Shown: piece by piece, positions 12,202 through 23,500 of the stretch
Position numbering within the stretch: the stretch's first letter is position 1
Layout: each line of letters opens with the position of its first letter
NCBI RefSeq assembly: GCF_027887165.1
Contig: NC_077228.1
Span: 179,420,499 to 179,484,498 of the forward strand
DNA from: Monodelphis domestica
Taxonomy: Eukaryota; Chordata; Mammalia; Didelphimorphia; Didelphidae
Reading direction: 5' to 3'
Length of the DNA stretch: 64,000 bases
Position numbers and translations under genes: made by a program
The notes under the pieces: generated by a model
What the model was told of the DNA's origin: nothing
Database searches by the model: none
What the model saw: the letters and a program-made list of their open reading frames with translations, nothing else

Positions 12202-12722
12202 CCATTGTCAACATGGATTTTTGGATGGCTCAGTTTACCTCTGCACTTTGGGAAACCCCAGTACTAAGCACACCTATTTTGTTTGAAAGTTAAGTACCTG
12301 TTTGTTTTGAAAAGTTTCTCTATTGGATAAAAGTTTCCTCTCAGGAAGCCCAGCTCCTGAGTTTGATCTTTGCCTTTAATTTGTTAAGGCTGACCATTCC
12401 CTAATGCCATAGCGATTGACTGCAAAGAAGTTTACACACCTGTTTGTGGTTAGTCTTTGTAGGCTTCCCAAAAGGTATAAAGAGACTCTCAGGTTCAGTA
12501 TCTCTTTGGAGAAAGCATTTAGCATGGTGTCTTCTCCCAGGGAGGAGTTGTTACTTAGCACAGTGCTTTCTCCCAGGGATGTGGTTCTTAGAGGCTTTTT
12601 GTTTTGTATGGTATTTACCTTATAACTCTGTGTAATGACCAAATGATAAGCTTATCCCTTATTCCTGATTAAAGAGTGGGTTTTCTAACTACTTGGAAGT
12701 TCTGTATTTATTTCCAAGTTAT
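12202..12722 (+). mobile_element. LTR-like element inserted in an L1 fragment
   Basis: It lies between L1 pieces ending CATATTCTTTGACC and resuming CCCTGTAATACCACTACTAGG. It has a TATA-like GGTATAAAGAGA, a duplicated TTCTCCCAGGGA motif, and a 3' end (GATTAAAGAGTGGGTTTTCT, then TAGTTCTGT-like) resembling that of the 7590-8206 LTR. Confidence 0.5.
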
Positions 12723-12910
12723 CACCCTGTAATACCACTACTAGGTCTGCATCTCAAAAAGATCATAAGAAAGCAGAAAGGACCTATTTGTACAAAAATA
12801 CTTACAGCAACTCTTTTTTGTAGTGGCAAAGAATTGGAAATTGAGAGGATGTCTATCAATTGGGGAATGGCTGAACAAAATGTGGTATATATGATTGTGA
12901 TTGTGATATA
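12723..12910 (+). mobile_element. L1 fragment, right of LTR insertion
   Basis: Resumes with ATACCACTACTAGGTCTGCATC and TGGCAAAGAATTGGAAATTGAG, GGGGAATGGCTGAACAAAATGTGG. Confidence 0.75.
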
Positions 12911-14149
12911 AAGGCTACATCTAGCTACTAAAGAGGAATGGATCTAGAATGGGAGGAACCTAGAGTTTGAATTCCAAATTGGTTACTTCTTGTATGACCC
13001 TGGGCAAATCATCTCTGGGCTTCAAGTCTCCTTATCTCTAAAAAGAAAGGGTTAAGCTGGACTACCTCCACTGTACAGGACTTCCTCAACCTTCATTATA
13101 TTCTTTCTTCATTATAGGCTTTATCCAGGTCCCATTAAATCTTTCTTAATTACAAAATCCTGCTCACCAGAATTCCCACTCCTAAAGTCACTACTCTCAT
13201 TACTACAGTCCATATATATTCTTCTCATTTTAACCTTATCTAAAGATGCAATTAAAAAAGTTTTTTAAAACTACCATGACATTAAAATTAACTTTTTAAA
13301 TCATGCTTAATATATATACTTCTAGATTATTTTTATGTGGCTTATTATCTGTGGCAATTTTTATTTCACCATGGCTTCCCCAACTCATCATCCTGAGTCT
13401 TCTTACTCCATGATTATCAGTTCATGTTCAAGAAAAACAAACTAATTTTAATAAGCCTTGATATCTGTAATTAGGGAAATAAGTCACAAGTCATATTCTA
13501 ACAAAGAGAAAATGGTTCTAAGGTTATTCCATCTGTTAATGGAGAACTTGTGCTAGATGATCTATAGCTCTCTTCTTGCTCTTAAATTTAAGATTTATAA
13601 AAGCTATCTATTGTTTGTAATGATCTGTGCAGTGTTGTGTATTTTCCACTCACTAATCCAAATATAAGAAGTCTTACTTTTATTTCTGTATTTATTTAAA
13701 TATACTTATCTGTTTCATTCAATCATCTACAGAGAGTATTATGCAAAGTGCTGAAGAGGAATGCAAAAATATACAATCTTGACCTTCAAGGAGCTTAAAA
13801 TCTGATAGGAAAATATCAGATATGCAAATAGCTAGGAACAGTGTTATTCTTTAGCCTATCCCACCAACCCTAGGGGTTAAGGTAGGAAGTCAGGGGTATA
13901 AGGTAGGAGGAATGGAGAGGGAGAATGTCAGTTTAATTAGCTTACAAAGCAGTATGTAGGATGGCTAAATAAATTTTTTAAGGTGACAACACTATTATCT
14001 AGTTCATTTTGTATTCCAATCCCTTAACATGTTTGGACTTCAATAATTTACAAGTATTTTTATAAATGAGACATTTCAAATCCCATTCACTCCCTTTTAA
14101 AAAATTCTCTATTTCCTGATGTGGGGAAGTGACCTCAGCAAGACAATCT

Positions 14150-14500
14150 ATGATAAACCCAAAGATCCCAGCTTTGGAGACAAACATCTACTATTCTGAC
14201 AAAAACTGCTGGGAAAATTGGAAAACAGTATGGGAGAGATTAGGTTTATATCAACATCTCATGCCCTACACCAAGATAAATTCAAAATGGGTGAATGACT
14301 TGAATATAAAGAAGGAAACTATAAGTAAATTAGGTGAACACAGAATAGTCTACCTGTCAGATCTTTGGGAAAGGAAAGATTTTAAGACCAAGCAAGAGTT
14401 AAAATTACAAAATATAAAAAAATAATTTTGATTACATTAAATCTTATAACCATGGAAAAAATATTCTAAATTAATTAAAGTTTTCCAAAACTTAATATAA
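14150..14500 (+). mobile_element. L1 ORF2 fragment with truncated 3' end
   Basis: The frame at 14129-14425 reads GENWKTVWERLGLYQHLM-like L1 ORF2 sequence (CCTACACCAAGATAAATTCAAAATGG), then jumps to the L1 tail ATAACCATGGAAAAAATATTC. It is internally deleted and non-functional. Confidence 0.7.
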
Positions 14501-14519
14501 ATTCTCTATTTCCAGCATC

Positions 14520-14815
14520 AGGTTCTCTTCCTAAATGTGCCCCTATTAATTTATTTAGGTCCAATGGATTCCTCCCTTATGCCTTCTGGAATCCCTATTC
14601 AAAGCTCTGTTTATGTGCTCCCTGCCTTTTCTGATTCTTTCAGTAGCTAGTAGCTCTCCTTTAAAATTATCTTGCCTTCTTTCTGTATATACTTATATGC
14701 ACACATGTAGTTTCCCTTGAAAGAGTGTAAGCTCTTTGAAGGCTCGGACTATTTTAGTTTTGCCTTTACAACCACAGTACAGGCATACAGGAGAGTTTTA
14801 ATAAAAGTTTACTTT
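14520..14815 (+). mobile_element. L2/L3-like (CR1 clade) 3' fragment
   Basis: TCTGGAATCCCTATTCAAAGCTC, GAGTGTAAGCTCTTTGAAGGC and a terminal TAATAAAAGTTTA are typical of the 3' part of old L2/L3 elements. Confidence 0.55.
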
Positions 14816-14929
14816 TTTGTTTGAGATGATGTGTTCATATCTTTTTGGCTAAGTTTTATTAATAAATCACAATAATCTAAAAGGGTTCAAACTCAGGGAC
14901 TCCTCTATGTACTCTTTATAAAGATTAAT

Positions 14930-15125
14930 ATTTTTGTTGTTCAGTCATACATCCAACTCTTCATGACTCAATTTGAGGTTTTCCTGGCAAAGATACTAGA
15001 GTGGTTTTCCATTTCCTTCTCTATTTAAGGCAAATAGAGTTAAGTGACTTGTCTATGGTCACATAGCTAGCTGGATTTGATTTCAGGACTCTTGGGCCTG
15101 CCACTCTATCTAATTTGTTCAAATT
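14930..15125 (-). mobile_element. CORE-SINE (MAR1-like)
   Basis: TTGTTGTTCAGTCATACATCC, TTTCCTGGCAAAGATACTAGAGTGG, GACTTGTCTATGGTCACATAGC: a different SINE subfamily from the WSINE1-like copies. Confidence 0.7.
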
Positions 15126-16828
15126 TCAAAAGCATCAAGCACCTCAAAAATTTTGAGGGAAAAGATATTTCTAGTGTCATAGACCCATGATGTCCTCTTG
15201 ATAAAGTGATTTAAATAACTTAGATTTAAATCAAATGCATAGTTTTTCCTAAGCAAGAGTCCCCAAAAGGGAACAGAGTTTCATAAAGTCACACAAAGGT
15301 CATGAGTAGAAGGCCTAAGATTTATTCTAAGAGGTTAAAATACATTCTTGAAGCATTTTGATAAAAAAAAAGTGAGAACCAATCCTTCCTGACAGAGGTA
15401 GGGGGGCAGGAACATTCTGTATACTATCAGACCCAGATACCTGTATCACTTGGTTTTTGCTGACTCCCCCCCCCCCCTTCTTTTGAAATCTTTTGTCACA
15501 AGAGTAGGCCTTTGGGCAGAGACCGGTATGATTTAGTTGGAAATAAATGTAATATAACAACAAAAGGAAGCAATTAAAAATTTGAAGTGAAGAAAGAAAA
15601 AGAAGTTTAAAAACAGAAATCCTTGTGTATCCACTTCAACGATCAAAGACTACTCTGGCTTGTTTCCCCAAACATATCATAAACTTCTTGAGGTCAGAGA
15701 TCCCATTTTATGTTTCTTTATTACCAGCTGCTACATTCAGAAGCTTGATGATAGAATAATTAAGTAGAAAGCCACATAAACCACAAACCAGCCACAAAAG
15801 TATGAGCAATAATGGATGTTTATTTACAACGCTTTTATTGGGCATCAAACAGCCTACTCTTTGATCCTTACTGTAATTCTGAGACCATTGCTCTACTATT
15901 AACTTTATCATTAACTCTCTCCTTTGAAGCTCATGCCACCCTCCCCTCATTCTAGTCTGTGCCAAACTCCTGAAAACTTCCAGTTTCCTTAATGACGTTA
16001 GTACTGTGTTAAGATGGGGATACAAATAAAAGTAAAAAAGAAAGACAGTCCTTGCCCTCAAGGAGCTTATACCCTAATAGAGGAAGTCAGCACAGGAAAG
16101 GGAGCTCAAAGGATGGAGAGAGGATAGTAGGCACAAGGGCACAGCAGAGAAATTCCTGTAGAGATGAGTCAATAGTACAGAACGAAGAGAGGTGAAGACA
16201 CCTTTGGCCCAAGCTTCCTCCCTAAATTAGAGGTTCTGGGAAGTATCAGACAATCAGAAAGAGAGGCCCTCAGGAGAGGCAAGTACTAGAATCAATTTTC
16301 AATATACTAATGTGTGAGTTTTCCCAAAAACCCATTGACATTTGTCATTTTTGCTAATCTGATGGCTAATAAGGGCCTCGTGTTTATTTCATTTGCATTT
16401 CTCTAATATTAGTGACACAATAACTTTCTCACGGGTCCTTTCTTTCTAAGCCTTTTTCTTTATCATTCTGGTAAGGGCATCCATCACCTCTTAGCTAGAC
16501 TCTTATAATCCCCTCTGAAATGGTCTTCCTACCTCTGGGTTCTCTCTGCTTTAATATAGCCTTTACTGCTGACAAAAGTAAGCTTCCCAAACAAAATATA
16601 TTACCAGTTGCTGTGGAATGGCTGAATATCCTGCAATTTATAACTGTAATGAAATATGATTGTACCATAGTACAGATAAATATGAAGAAATCAAAGAATC
16701 ATGGGAACATTTGTAGGATATGAATTACCAAAAGTACAAAGAGAATGACAACAATGTAAATTAAGCCAAAATTGAAAGTTGGCAGAAAGATGATCAAACA
16801 CAATGAGTTATTAGAAATGTAGTTATAG

Positions 16829-16997
16829 GGGCAGCTAGATAGCACAGTAGATAGAGCACAGGGTCAGGAGTTGGGGAGGTTCTGGGTTCAAATATGACCT
16901 CAGGCACTTCCTAACTGTGATTCTGGGCAAGTAATTTAACCCCAATTGCACAGACCCTACCACTATTCTGCCTTGGATCAATACTTAGTACTTTTAA
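16829..16997 (+). mobile_element. CORE-SINE (Mon1-like head)
   Basis: GGGGCAGCTAGATAGCACAGTAGATAGAGCACAGG, TTCAAATATGACCTCAGG, GGGCAAGTAATTTAACCCC. Interrupted at its 3' end by the LTR at 17002. Confidence 0.75.
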
Positions 16998-17001
16998 ACT
17001 C

Positions 17002-17883
17002 TATGACCGCGAAAAATGTGGGTTTCAAGACTTTGAACTGCCAAAACTGTAAAGATAATTTTAGCGTCTTGATTTAAATAAAAAATAAGTGTTCACCATG
17101 GGAAAAATTCCCAAATATGAAATATCCAAGTCAGCCGGGTTTTATGGAGATTTTAATTAATATAAATGAAGGAATTAAAGGAAGGGAGAGAGACAGAGTA
17201 AGAGGAAATAATAGGAAAAGGCTAGGGCCTAGACCAATGGCCTAGGCCTTTCTCTTTAAGAGAGAAACTAAGTCAGTCTTTAATCACTCACCATAAGATC
17301 TTTCCAAGCAAAACTCTAATGTTCAGAGACCCAGCAGCCTCCTCTGACTCCTCACCTCCATTTCAGCTTCCAAGGCTGAATTAACTACAGAGGCCTCAAG
17401 CTCCTTCCTTTTAAAGAAAATTTTCTCATGTCACCTCTCCTAAATTTTCACGTCTACCAATCACAGTAGATGCTTTTCCTAGGACTGCCCATTCTTAGTT
17501 TTCACCACTCTTTAGTTCTCACCTTCTCTGAGTAGACTATATCTTCTAAGTACTTCATACCTCTTTGCTAAGCTTGACCTTTGTAAATTGCTTGACTTTT
17601 TAGTGATTAATTTGACCTTCATTAGTACTTAGCACCCTTTTGTATTAGATCTAAAAATAGACCTAGCTTAAAGGTTCTTGCTTCACTTTAAGTATGGGTT
17701 GAGTACTTTTCATTGTTCAGTAAGGAGTTTACAACTTTATCTTCCCCTAAAGTATGCCTAAGTATGGGTGGAGTAATGTTAGAGTTCCCACCTTCCTGAC
17801 AAAAGTCCCTTCATTGTTTTAAAATGGGGAATGGTCCTAACCAAATGTTCTAAGGCTGAGTCTGAGAAATTTTAAGATTCACA
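17002..17883 (-). mobile_element. Solo LTR, family A copy 2 (inverted)
   Basis: On the minus strand it starts TGTGAATCTTAAAATTTCTC and shares block after block with 1401-2357 (for example ATCTAATACAAAAGGGTGCTAA, AGGACTGCCCATTCTTA region, AATTAAAATCTCCATAAAAC). It is flanked by ACTC at 16998-17001 and 17884-17887. It has inserted among SINE sequence. Confidence 0.7.
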
Positions 17884-18077
17884 ACTCTTACCTTCTGTCT
17901 TAGAATTAGTATAAGCTCAAATCAAGAACTGACTTTTGGATATATCAAACTGGATGCCTCATAAATATCTCAGAACTCATTATCTGTCCACCAAAACCCT
18001 CCCTCTTCCCAAGCTCCCTATGACTACTAAAGGCACAGATTATCTTATATTCCAGCAACAATGGCCTTTTTCTTTTT

Positions 18078-18350
18078 TTTAAAACCCTTACCTTCTGGGG
18101 GCAGCTGGGTCAATACACAGTATTGACTCCAAGATGGAAGGTAAGGGTTTAAAAAAAAAAAACAACCTTACCTTCCATCTTGGAATCAATACTGTGATCC
18201 AAGGCAGAAGAATGGTAAAGGCCAGGCAATGGGGGTTAAGTGACTTGCCCAGGGTCACAAGGCTGGGGAATGTCTGAGGTCAGATTTGAACCCAGGAATC
18301 CTGTCTCTCGGCCTGGCTCTCAATCCATTGAGCTACCCAAGTTGCCCAAA
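18078..18350. mobile_element. SINE-in-SINE inverted arrangement
   Basis: A minus-strand SINE start (18080-18095) is followed by an internally deleted plus-strand SINE (GGGGCAGCTGGGT joined to CAATACACAGTATTGAC, about 18098-18162) and then a full minus-strand SINE (18163-18350). Confidence 0.75.
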
Positions 18351-18354
18351 CAAT

Positions 18355-18690
18355 GGCCCTTTTGACATTCCAAGCACTACCTTCCCATTATTTCATTTCC
18401 AGACTCCATCTTTCCAAGGTTGTCCCCTATGCCTGGAATGCCCTTCTGTGGTTTATTCAAGACTTAATTGAGGTTCCCCTTTTTCCAGTTTTCCACACTC
18501 CTACCAACATCCCTCAGAGATTATCTTTCATTTGCACTGTAGATATCTTGTATTTACAGTTATTTTCAACTGTATACCTCAGTAGAATGTGAATTCCTTG
18601 CAAGCAGAGAATATATATTTATTTTTTAACTTTCTCATTATATCTAGTACTCAGCACATAAAATGCACTTAATAAATGCTTGCTAATTCA
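18355..18690 (+). mobile_element. L2/L3-like 3' fragment
   Basis: TGCCTGGAATGCCCTTC, GAATGTGAATTCCTTGCAAGCAG and CACTTAATAAATGCTTGCTAATTC match the well-known L2/L3 3' end. Confidence 0.7.
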
Positions 18691-19149
18691 CCAATGTGTT
18701 CTTGTTTCTAGTGCTGAATGCTTATGAATTACAGCTTGAGACTATTACCTCCAGGTAAGAGAAAAGATTCAAAAGAATAGTTTTTTAGATGTTTAAATCA
18801 AGCGACCCTAAACAACATATGCCTACATGAACTATGATGCAACACTACTACAGTGTTTACCTGAAATAGCAAAGATAATTATTAACAAAACACAGAATTT
18901 ATAGTGCCAAATATAGAAAATTAAGTTAGCTTTGAAAAGTTTTTTCAGAGGCACTGCCAAGAAATTCACATAACCTCTTTCTCAGGAATTAGACTAGACA
19001 ATCTTTAAATTCCCATGTAGTGCTAGATCTATGATCCTCCTCCTCAAATATCTATTAAATTTATTAAGTTTCTTTGGTATCCCCTAGAAAGCAAGAGAAG
19101 CATTCACTCAGAATTATTAAGAAAAGCATTAACAGATCACTCAATTTTT

Positions 19150-20034
19150 TCTTTGTCCAATCAATTTAATTTATAATACACTGATTAATCAATAGAAAAA
19201 GAGAGAAAGTAAGAAAGGAATAAGAATGAAGGGCCTCAAGCCAATAAGGCCTAAACCTCAGTCCTCAGAGATAAATCAGTCAGTTGGTTTTATCACTCAC
19301 CCAAGATCTCTCTAGGTAAGGCTTCTCATGCCAACCTCAGGCTCCACCTTCAAGAGAGCCTCCTTTCAAGAATTGTTTCCAGAGAATTCTCCTCCTGAGT
19401 TCTCCTTCCACAGCCTCCTTCAAGACCTCTCCAGGAGCTCTCCCTCCAGGACCTCTCCTCTCAGACCTCCTCCAGAGCAAAACATCCTCAGTCCTCAGAC
19501 CCCCCTATCTTTAAGCAAACCATCTAAGTTCCCTCCCCTCAGTTCTCACATCTACCAATCACTGTCGATATCTCCCCTGTGCCAATGGTGGCTCTCGCTT
19601 AACCCAGGACTGCCCAGAAGTCTGTCCCCTTTGCACATGTCTGTTGAAGGTCATATTCTCAAATAATTAAATCTTGATCTTTGCTGCAGCCCTTCCTAAA
19701 TCCTGTTACTCTGAGTAGGATGGAGACTGTAGTTTCCAAGACCTGGTTCTGTCATTCCAAGTATCTCTATTGTATCAATTCTAAAATCAATCATGACTCA
19801 AAGAACTTCCTGTTCTATGCTTAAGCATAGGTCAAAGCCCTTTCCACTGTTTAGCAAAAGGTTTCTGTCCTAAAGTAGTCTTAAGTAGGGAGGAGAAGGA
19901 TCCTCCCATACCAAGGAGTTTCATATTCCAATAGAGTTCTTACTATCAGTAGGAAATTTTTTCAAGTATGAAATTTCCCAATGGGGGAAATTTCCAGCAT
20001 TCATAAGTCTAAGAAATTTTAAGGTTTACAACAT
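19150..20034 (-). mobile_element. Solo LTR, related diverged copy
   Basis: The minus strand begins TGTAAACCTTAAAATTTCTTAGAC and follows the same layout as the family A LTRs: an A/T-rich U3, a CT-rich middle, a CACTCACCC-AAGATC segment and an A/T-rich end. Boundaries are approximate. Confidence 0.55.
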
Positions 20035-20039
20035 AAGCC

Positions 20040-21480
20040 AATGATTGGGTGTTTTTTCCTGGCAGTTACTCCAAAGAGAAAAGTCAAATGGGAACCGTTT
20101 TCCTTTCTTTTAGAGTCTGAACTTAATAGGCTTCAAATAAAAAAAAGTATCTACAAATACAAAGTAGAACAGAAAAAGATTGTACATGAAACCACAAATT
20201 CTATTACAAATAGCTTGCTTTTTCCTTTTAAGTATAAAATAAATTCAATAGTGTCCATACCATACCAACAACATATAAAAGTTTATGACAACTGTGATAT
20301 AGTGAAAAGAACACTAAATTAAGGAGAGTTGGGTACTAAGACAAGCCTCTATTGGGCAATTCTCTGAGTGGTCATTCTTACTTCACTTCCCTGGGCCTTA
20401 TATTTTAAAAGGAGATGAGAATATGTATTTTTCATCCCTACCACGTCTAATATTTATTCTTAAGATTCTATTCTTATGATGAACCAACTGGTTTCAGTGA
20501 ATTGATGAGAAACTATATACCATAACATGCCCAAGCATGTATGTTGCTATTTCTGTGAGGTGTTGTATTACAAAACTTTTGGTTAGCTATATATACAAAC
20601 ACCATTTAAGGTTGTTATCTTCTTCTATACTGAGATCCTTAGAACTAAAAAAAAAATTATAGTTGTGGAAAAACAATCAAATTGGCAATTTCATTTCATG
20701 TCAGTGAAAAAATGAAAGCAAAGCTGTATTTATTTTCAATTTAATAGGTATAAGTAAAATGACTTGTTCTAAACATCATTACATTTAAATTCTATTGCCT
20801 AGCACTTAATGTGCTCAAAGTAGGGCAAAGGTCATCTCAAAAAAAAATACATTATTATTTACAAATGGAGTGAAGGAACACACTCAACAAGACACAGGAT
20901 CTCCCTAAATGAGCCAAAGTAACAGTATTTTCCACTACTACCAACAGCATCTTTCAATAAGATAGGTCAAAATCTTTCCTCAATTTAGAATTAGTTCTAT
21001 TGACAGAACTTGAATGGAAAAATTATTATTCTTTAATGGAAAAATAGCATTTTATGTTCTCAACAGCATGGAAATGTTTTCTCACAATAAAGGGAGTAAT
21101 CTGAGAACCCATGGAGATCATAAAAAGTTTTAATATTAAGTACTAGTCTAATGGTTATCCTGAAAAGCAGTATTATGACACATCCTAATGACAGGAAATT
21201 GGGAAGTCAAAGTCTCCTCAAAAGTTTCCAAGTTGGTTTGTTGAACATACAGAAATCAATACACACAATTAATATATGAAACTTATTAGTGGTGTGGCAT
21301 AGCGGGAAAGGCACTGGATTCTAGAAAATAGGCCTAAATTCAAAGTATGGTGCTGTTATTTATTACCTGTGTGACTCTATATAGAAGTCATCTTATTTCT
21401 TTGCATCTCAGTTTCTTTACCTGTATGAAGGTATTCAAATAGAATACATTCCCCCAGAAGGAAAACCTGTTCTGCTAATG
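20040..21480. other. Mostly unique AT-rich sequence, weak MIR traces
   Basis: MIR-like pieces at about 20285-20440 and 21290-21425 (GGGAAAGGCACTGGATTCTAG; TGTGTGACTCTATATAG). No exon signal was seen. Likely VMP1 intron 1. Confidence 0.45.
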
Positions 21481-21490
21481 AAATTAAGGC

Positions 21491-22190
21491 AAAAAATCCA
21501 AATATAGCCAAGGATCAGCTAATAATGTATATATGTAACTAAGGGACAGTCCACTCTTACACAAATTGTTTTCCTCCAGCTGAGTATCTCATCCTTCCAA
21601 AATTTTGGAAAACATTCCCCTGATTAGGGAAGGCAAAATGTACCCAATAACATATTCTGTCCCTAACAGCAGGTATCATAATTAATATATATTTCTACCC
21701 ACATCAAGTTGCTAAAGTCATCAGGATGGTTAAAAGACCCAATTCTCTACTATTACACCATGTCCTGAAAATGTCTAAGCTCTCTTTCCCAAAGTGAGAG
21801 TAATGTAATTTGTAAAATGATGTAATATAAATCTGTTTTGTTAGCAGAATTGAGGATAAAAATCCAAATATATATGTAATTATCAGCTGACAAGTACATT
21901 CATCTATAACTCTAGAAAAAGGACTGTCCACTATCTAAATAAACTGCTTACATTTAGCTAGCATGGTTCCAAAAATCTAAGGAAAACATTCCCTTGATTA
22001 GGAAGTATAAACTATAGCTAATAATATCGGTATTACAACTAGCATACACCTCCATCTACATTCAACTGCTAAAGTCATAAAGTGGTGCTAAAACACTCAA
22101 TATTCCATTATTATACCACCAAAATGTCTGTTCAAGTTCTCTTCACAAGACTGACAAAGTAATATAACTAAAATCTGCCTTAAAATCACT
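21491..22190. repeat. Diverged tandem duplication, two units of about 350-366 bp
   Basis: Unit 1 starts at 21491 and unit 2 at 21858, both with AAAAATCCAAATATA. Shared blocks follow in order: GGACAGTCCACT / GGACTGTCCACT, GGAAAACATTCCC(C/T)TGATTAGG, TTGCTAAAGTCAT / CTGCTAAAGTCAT, AAAATGTCT, and GTAAT-TAATATAA. The family is unknown, and the second unit ends beside the purine-rich edge of the CpG island. Confidence 0.8.
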
Positions 22191-22786
22191 GATATGAACC
22201 AAAAGGTCAAAATCACTGACAAGAATTTCCCAGAAAGGTTCAGGGAGATGCAGAGAAGGAAAGAGAAGGCGAGAAAGCCAGAGAGAAGACAGTTAGAAAG
22301 AGGGAAAGAAAAAAGACAGAGGGCCATATTGGGAGCTACAGTACTCAAGGGAGGGAGGACGAAGTTGGGACTCTGCAAGGATTCCTCGGACGCTGAGCCC
22401 GAGCCAGCCAAGGCCGAGAGAGCTGGCAACTACCCGCTGGCCCGGCGTTGAAACAGGAGCCCCAGAGGCCCGAGCAAGGAGCGGGGAAAGCTGAGCTGGC
22501 CGGGACACCACCGCCAGGGAGCCGGCTCCTATTGGGGCTCAGGCCGACCGGCTCCCTCTCTACTCTGGGGCTGTGTCGAGGGCCAGGGGAAAGGGAAGGA
22601 GCTCCCTCCTCTCTCCCACCGCCCCGCGAGCGGCTTGGCTCGGCTGGGCTGGGCAGCCGGGAAAAGCCGGGAGCCCTGGCACCTGCAGCCTGAGGGGCGG
22701 CGCGGACCGAATAAGCTCCCGGGCCGGTGGGAAACCGCTGGCTCCAGGGCCTTGGCGTTGGCTCGCTCGCTCCCTCCTTGACTTAC

Positions 22787-22870
22787 GTACCCGGCGGCAG
22801 CACCGGCTCAGGCTCCGGCTCCGGCTCCGGCTCCGCGGGAGGATCCTGACGGACTCTCACACCCGCTGCT
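22787..22870 (-). other. VMP1: Candidate VMP1 5' non-coding exon 1
   Basis: On the minus strand the CpG island reads GGAGCC repeats, then GCTGCCGCCGGGTAC, followed by a strong donor GTAAGTC (22786 downward). VMP1 lies next to PTRH2 in human on the opposite strand, so a leftward exon 1 is expected near here. No coding exon is visible, and the 5' end is not defined. Confidence 0.4.
22805..22834 (+). repeat. GGCTCC hexanucleotide repeat
   Basis: Four perfect GGCTCC units after one GGCTCA unit, within the CpG island and inside the candidate minus-strand exon (GGAGCC on that strand). Confidence 0.85.
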
Positions 22871-22894
22871 GGGCTCGGGCCAACCGGAACTTCC

Positions 22895-23500
22895 CCTCCT
22901 CATTTCCGGTCCACTTCCCTACCTTCATTCCCTCCCTCCAGCCTCTGCTCTCTGTCTCGTGGCATTCGTCATCCTGCTCCTTCCTCTTTGCACTTCCCTC
23001 TTGTCCCAGTCTCCTGCCTCCCTTTTCACTGTCGTCCCACTTCTCTCTTTCCTTCCGTCCTCTTTTACTTCTTCCCCTCTTTCTCCGAGATGCCGGGCTT
23101 CCTCCCTCCCAGTTCCTCACCTCTCTCTCTCCTCCTTACATATTCTCTTCCCCCTCTACCTCCTTTCTCTCTATTACCTCTTATTTCTAGTACTCTCTCC
23201 TCTTCCAATCATTTCCCTCACCGCCCTTCCCCCCCTTCTCTACTCTCTCCCCTTTCCTTCTCACTTCGGTCACAACCACTTCTCCCTCAATTCCCTTTCA
23301 TTTTTCACCCTTTTTGTCAATCTTTACCCTTCCTTTCCTTTTGACTTTCTTCTTCCTTCCCTTTCTCTCTTCCCCACTTTTCCCATCCCGCTTCCCTTCT
23401 TTCTTCCCTTCTTAGCCTATTTTTTTCTTATTTTCCTCCTCTTTCTCATTCTTCGTCTCTACTTTTCATTCTTTTTTCTTGTTCCCCTTCTTCTCTCAAG
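22895..23500 (+). repeat. Long polypyrimidine tract
   Basis: About 600 bp in which the plus strand is overwhelmingly C/T (CTTCCCTACC, TTCCCTCCCTCC, CTTTCTTCTTCCTTCCC and so on). The open frames across it are composition artefacts rich in Ser, Pro, Leu and Phe. It directly abuts the CpG island. Confidence 0.85.

Larger units (their letters stand above)
22370..22880. promoter_or_regulatory. Second CpG island, 1.8 kb from the PTRH2 promoter
   Basis: A dense GC block with many CpGs, including CTCCCGGGCCGGTGGG and CCCGGCGGCAGCACCGG, and a GGCTCC hexanucleotide run. It is purine-rich on the plus strand to its left and pyrimidine-rich to its right. It is likely a promoter, best matched to VMP1 transcribed leftward. 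Plus-strand open frames here have low-complexity Leu/Arg or Ser/Pro composition and are not believable proteins. Confidence 0.6.

Noticed and set aside
12376..12642. Overlapping frames on both strands
   Set aside because: They lie inside an LTR-like element; no retroviral gene similarity.
1..22200. VMP1 coding exons
   Set aside because: Expected somewhere to the left on the minus strand by synteny, but I could not find the conserved N-terminal coding sequence; probably beyond position 1.
22573..23190. 205-residue plus-strand open frame
   Set aside because: It crosses the CpG island and polypyrimidine tract; the translation is Arg/Leu repeats then Ser/Pro/Phe low complexity. No start context, domain or splice support.
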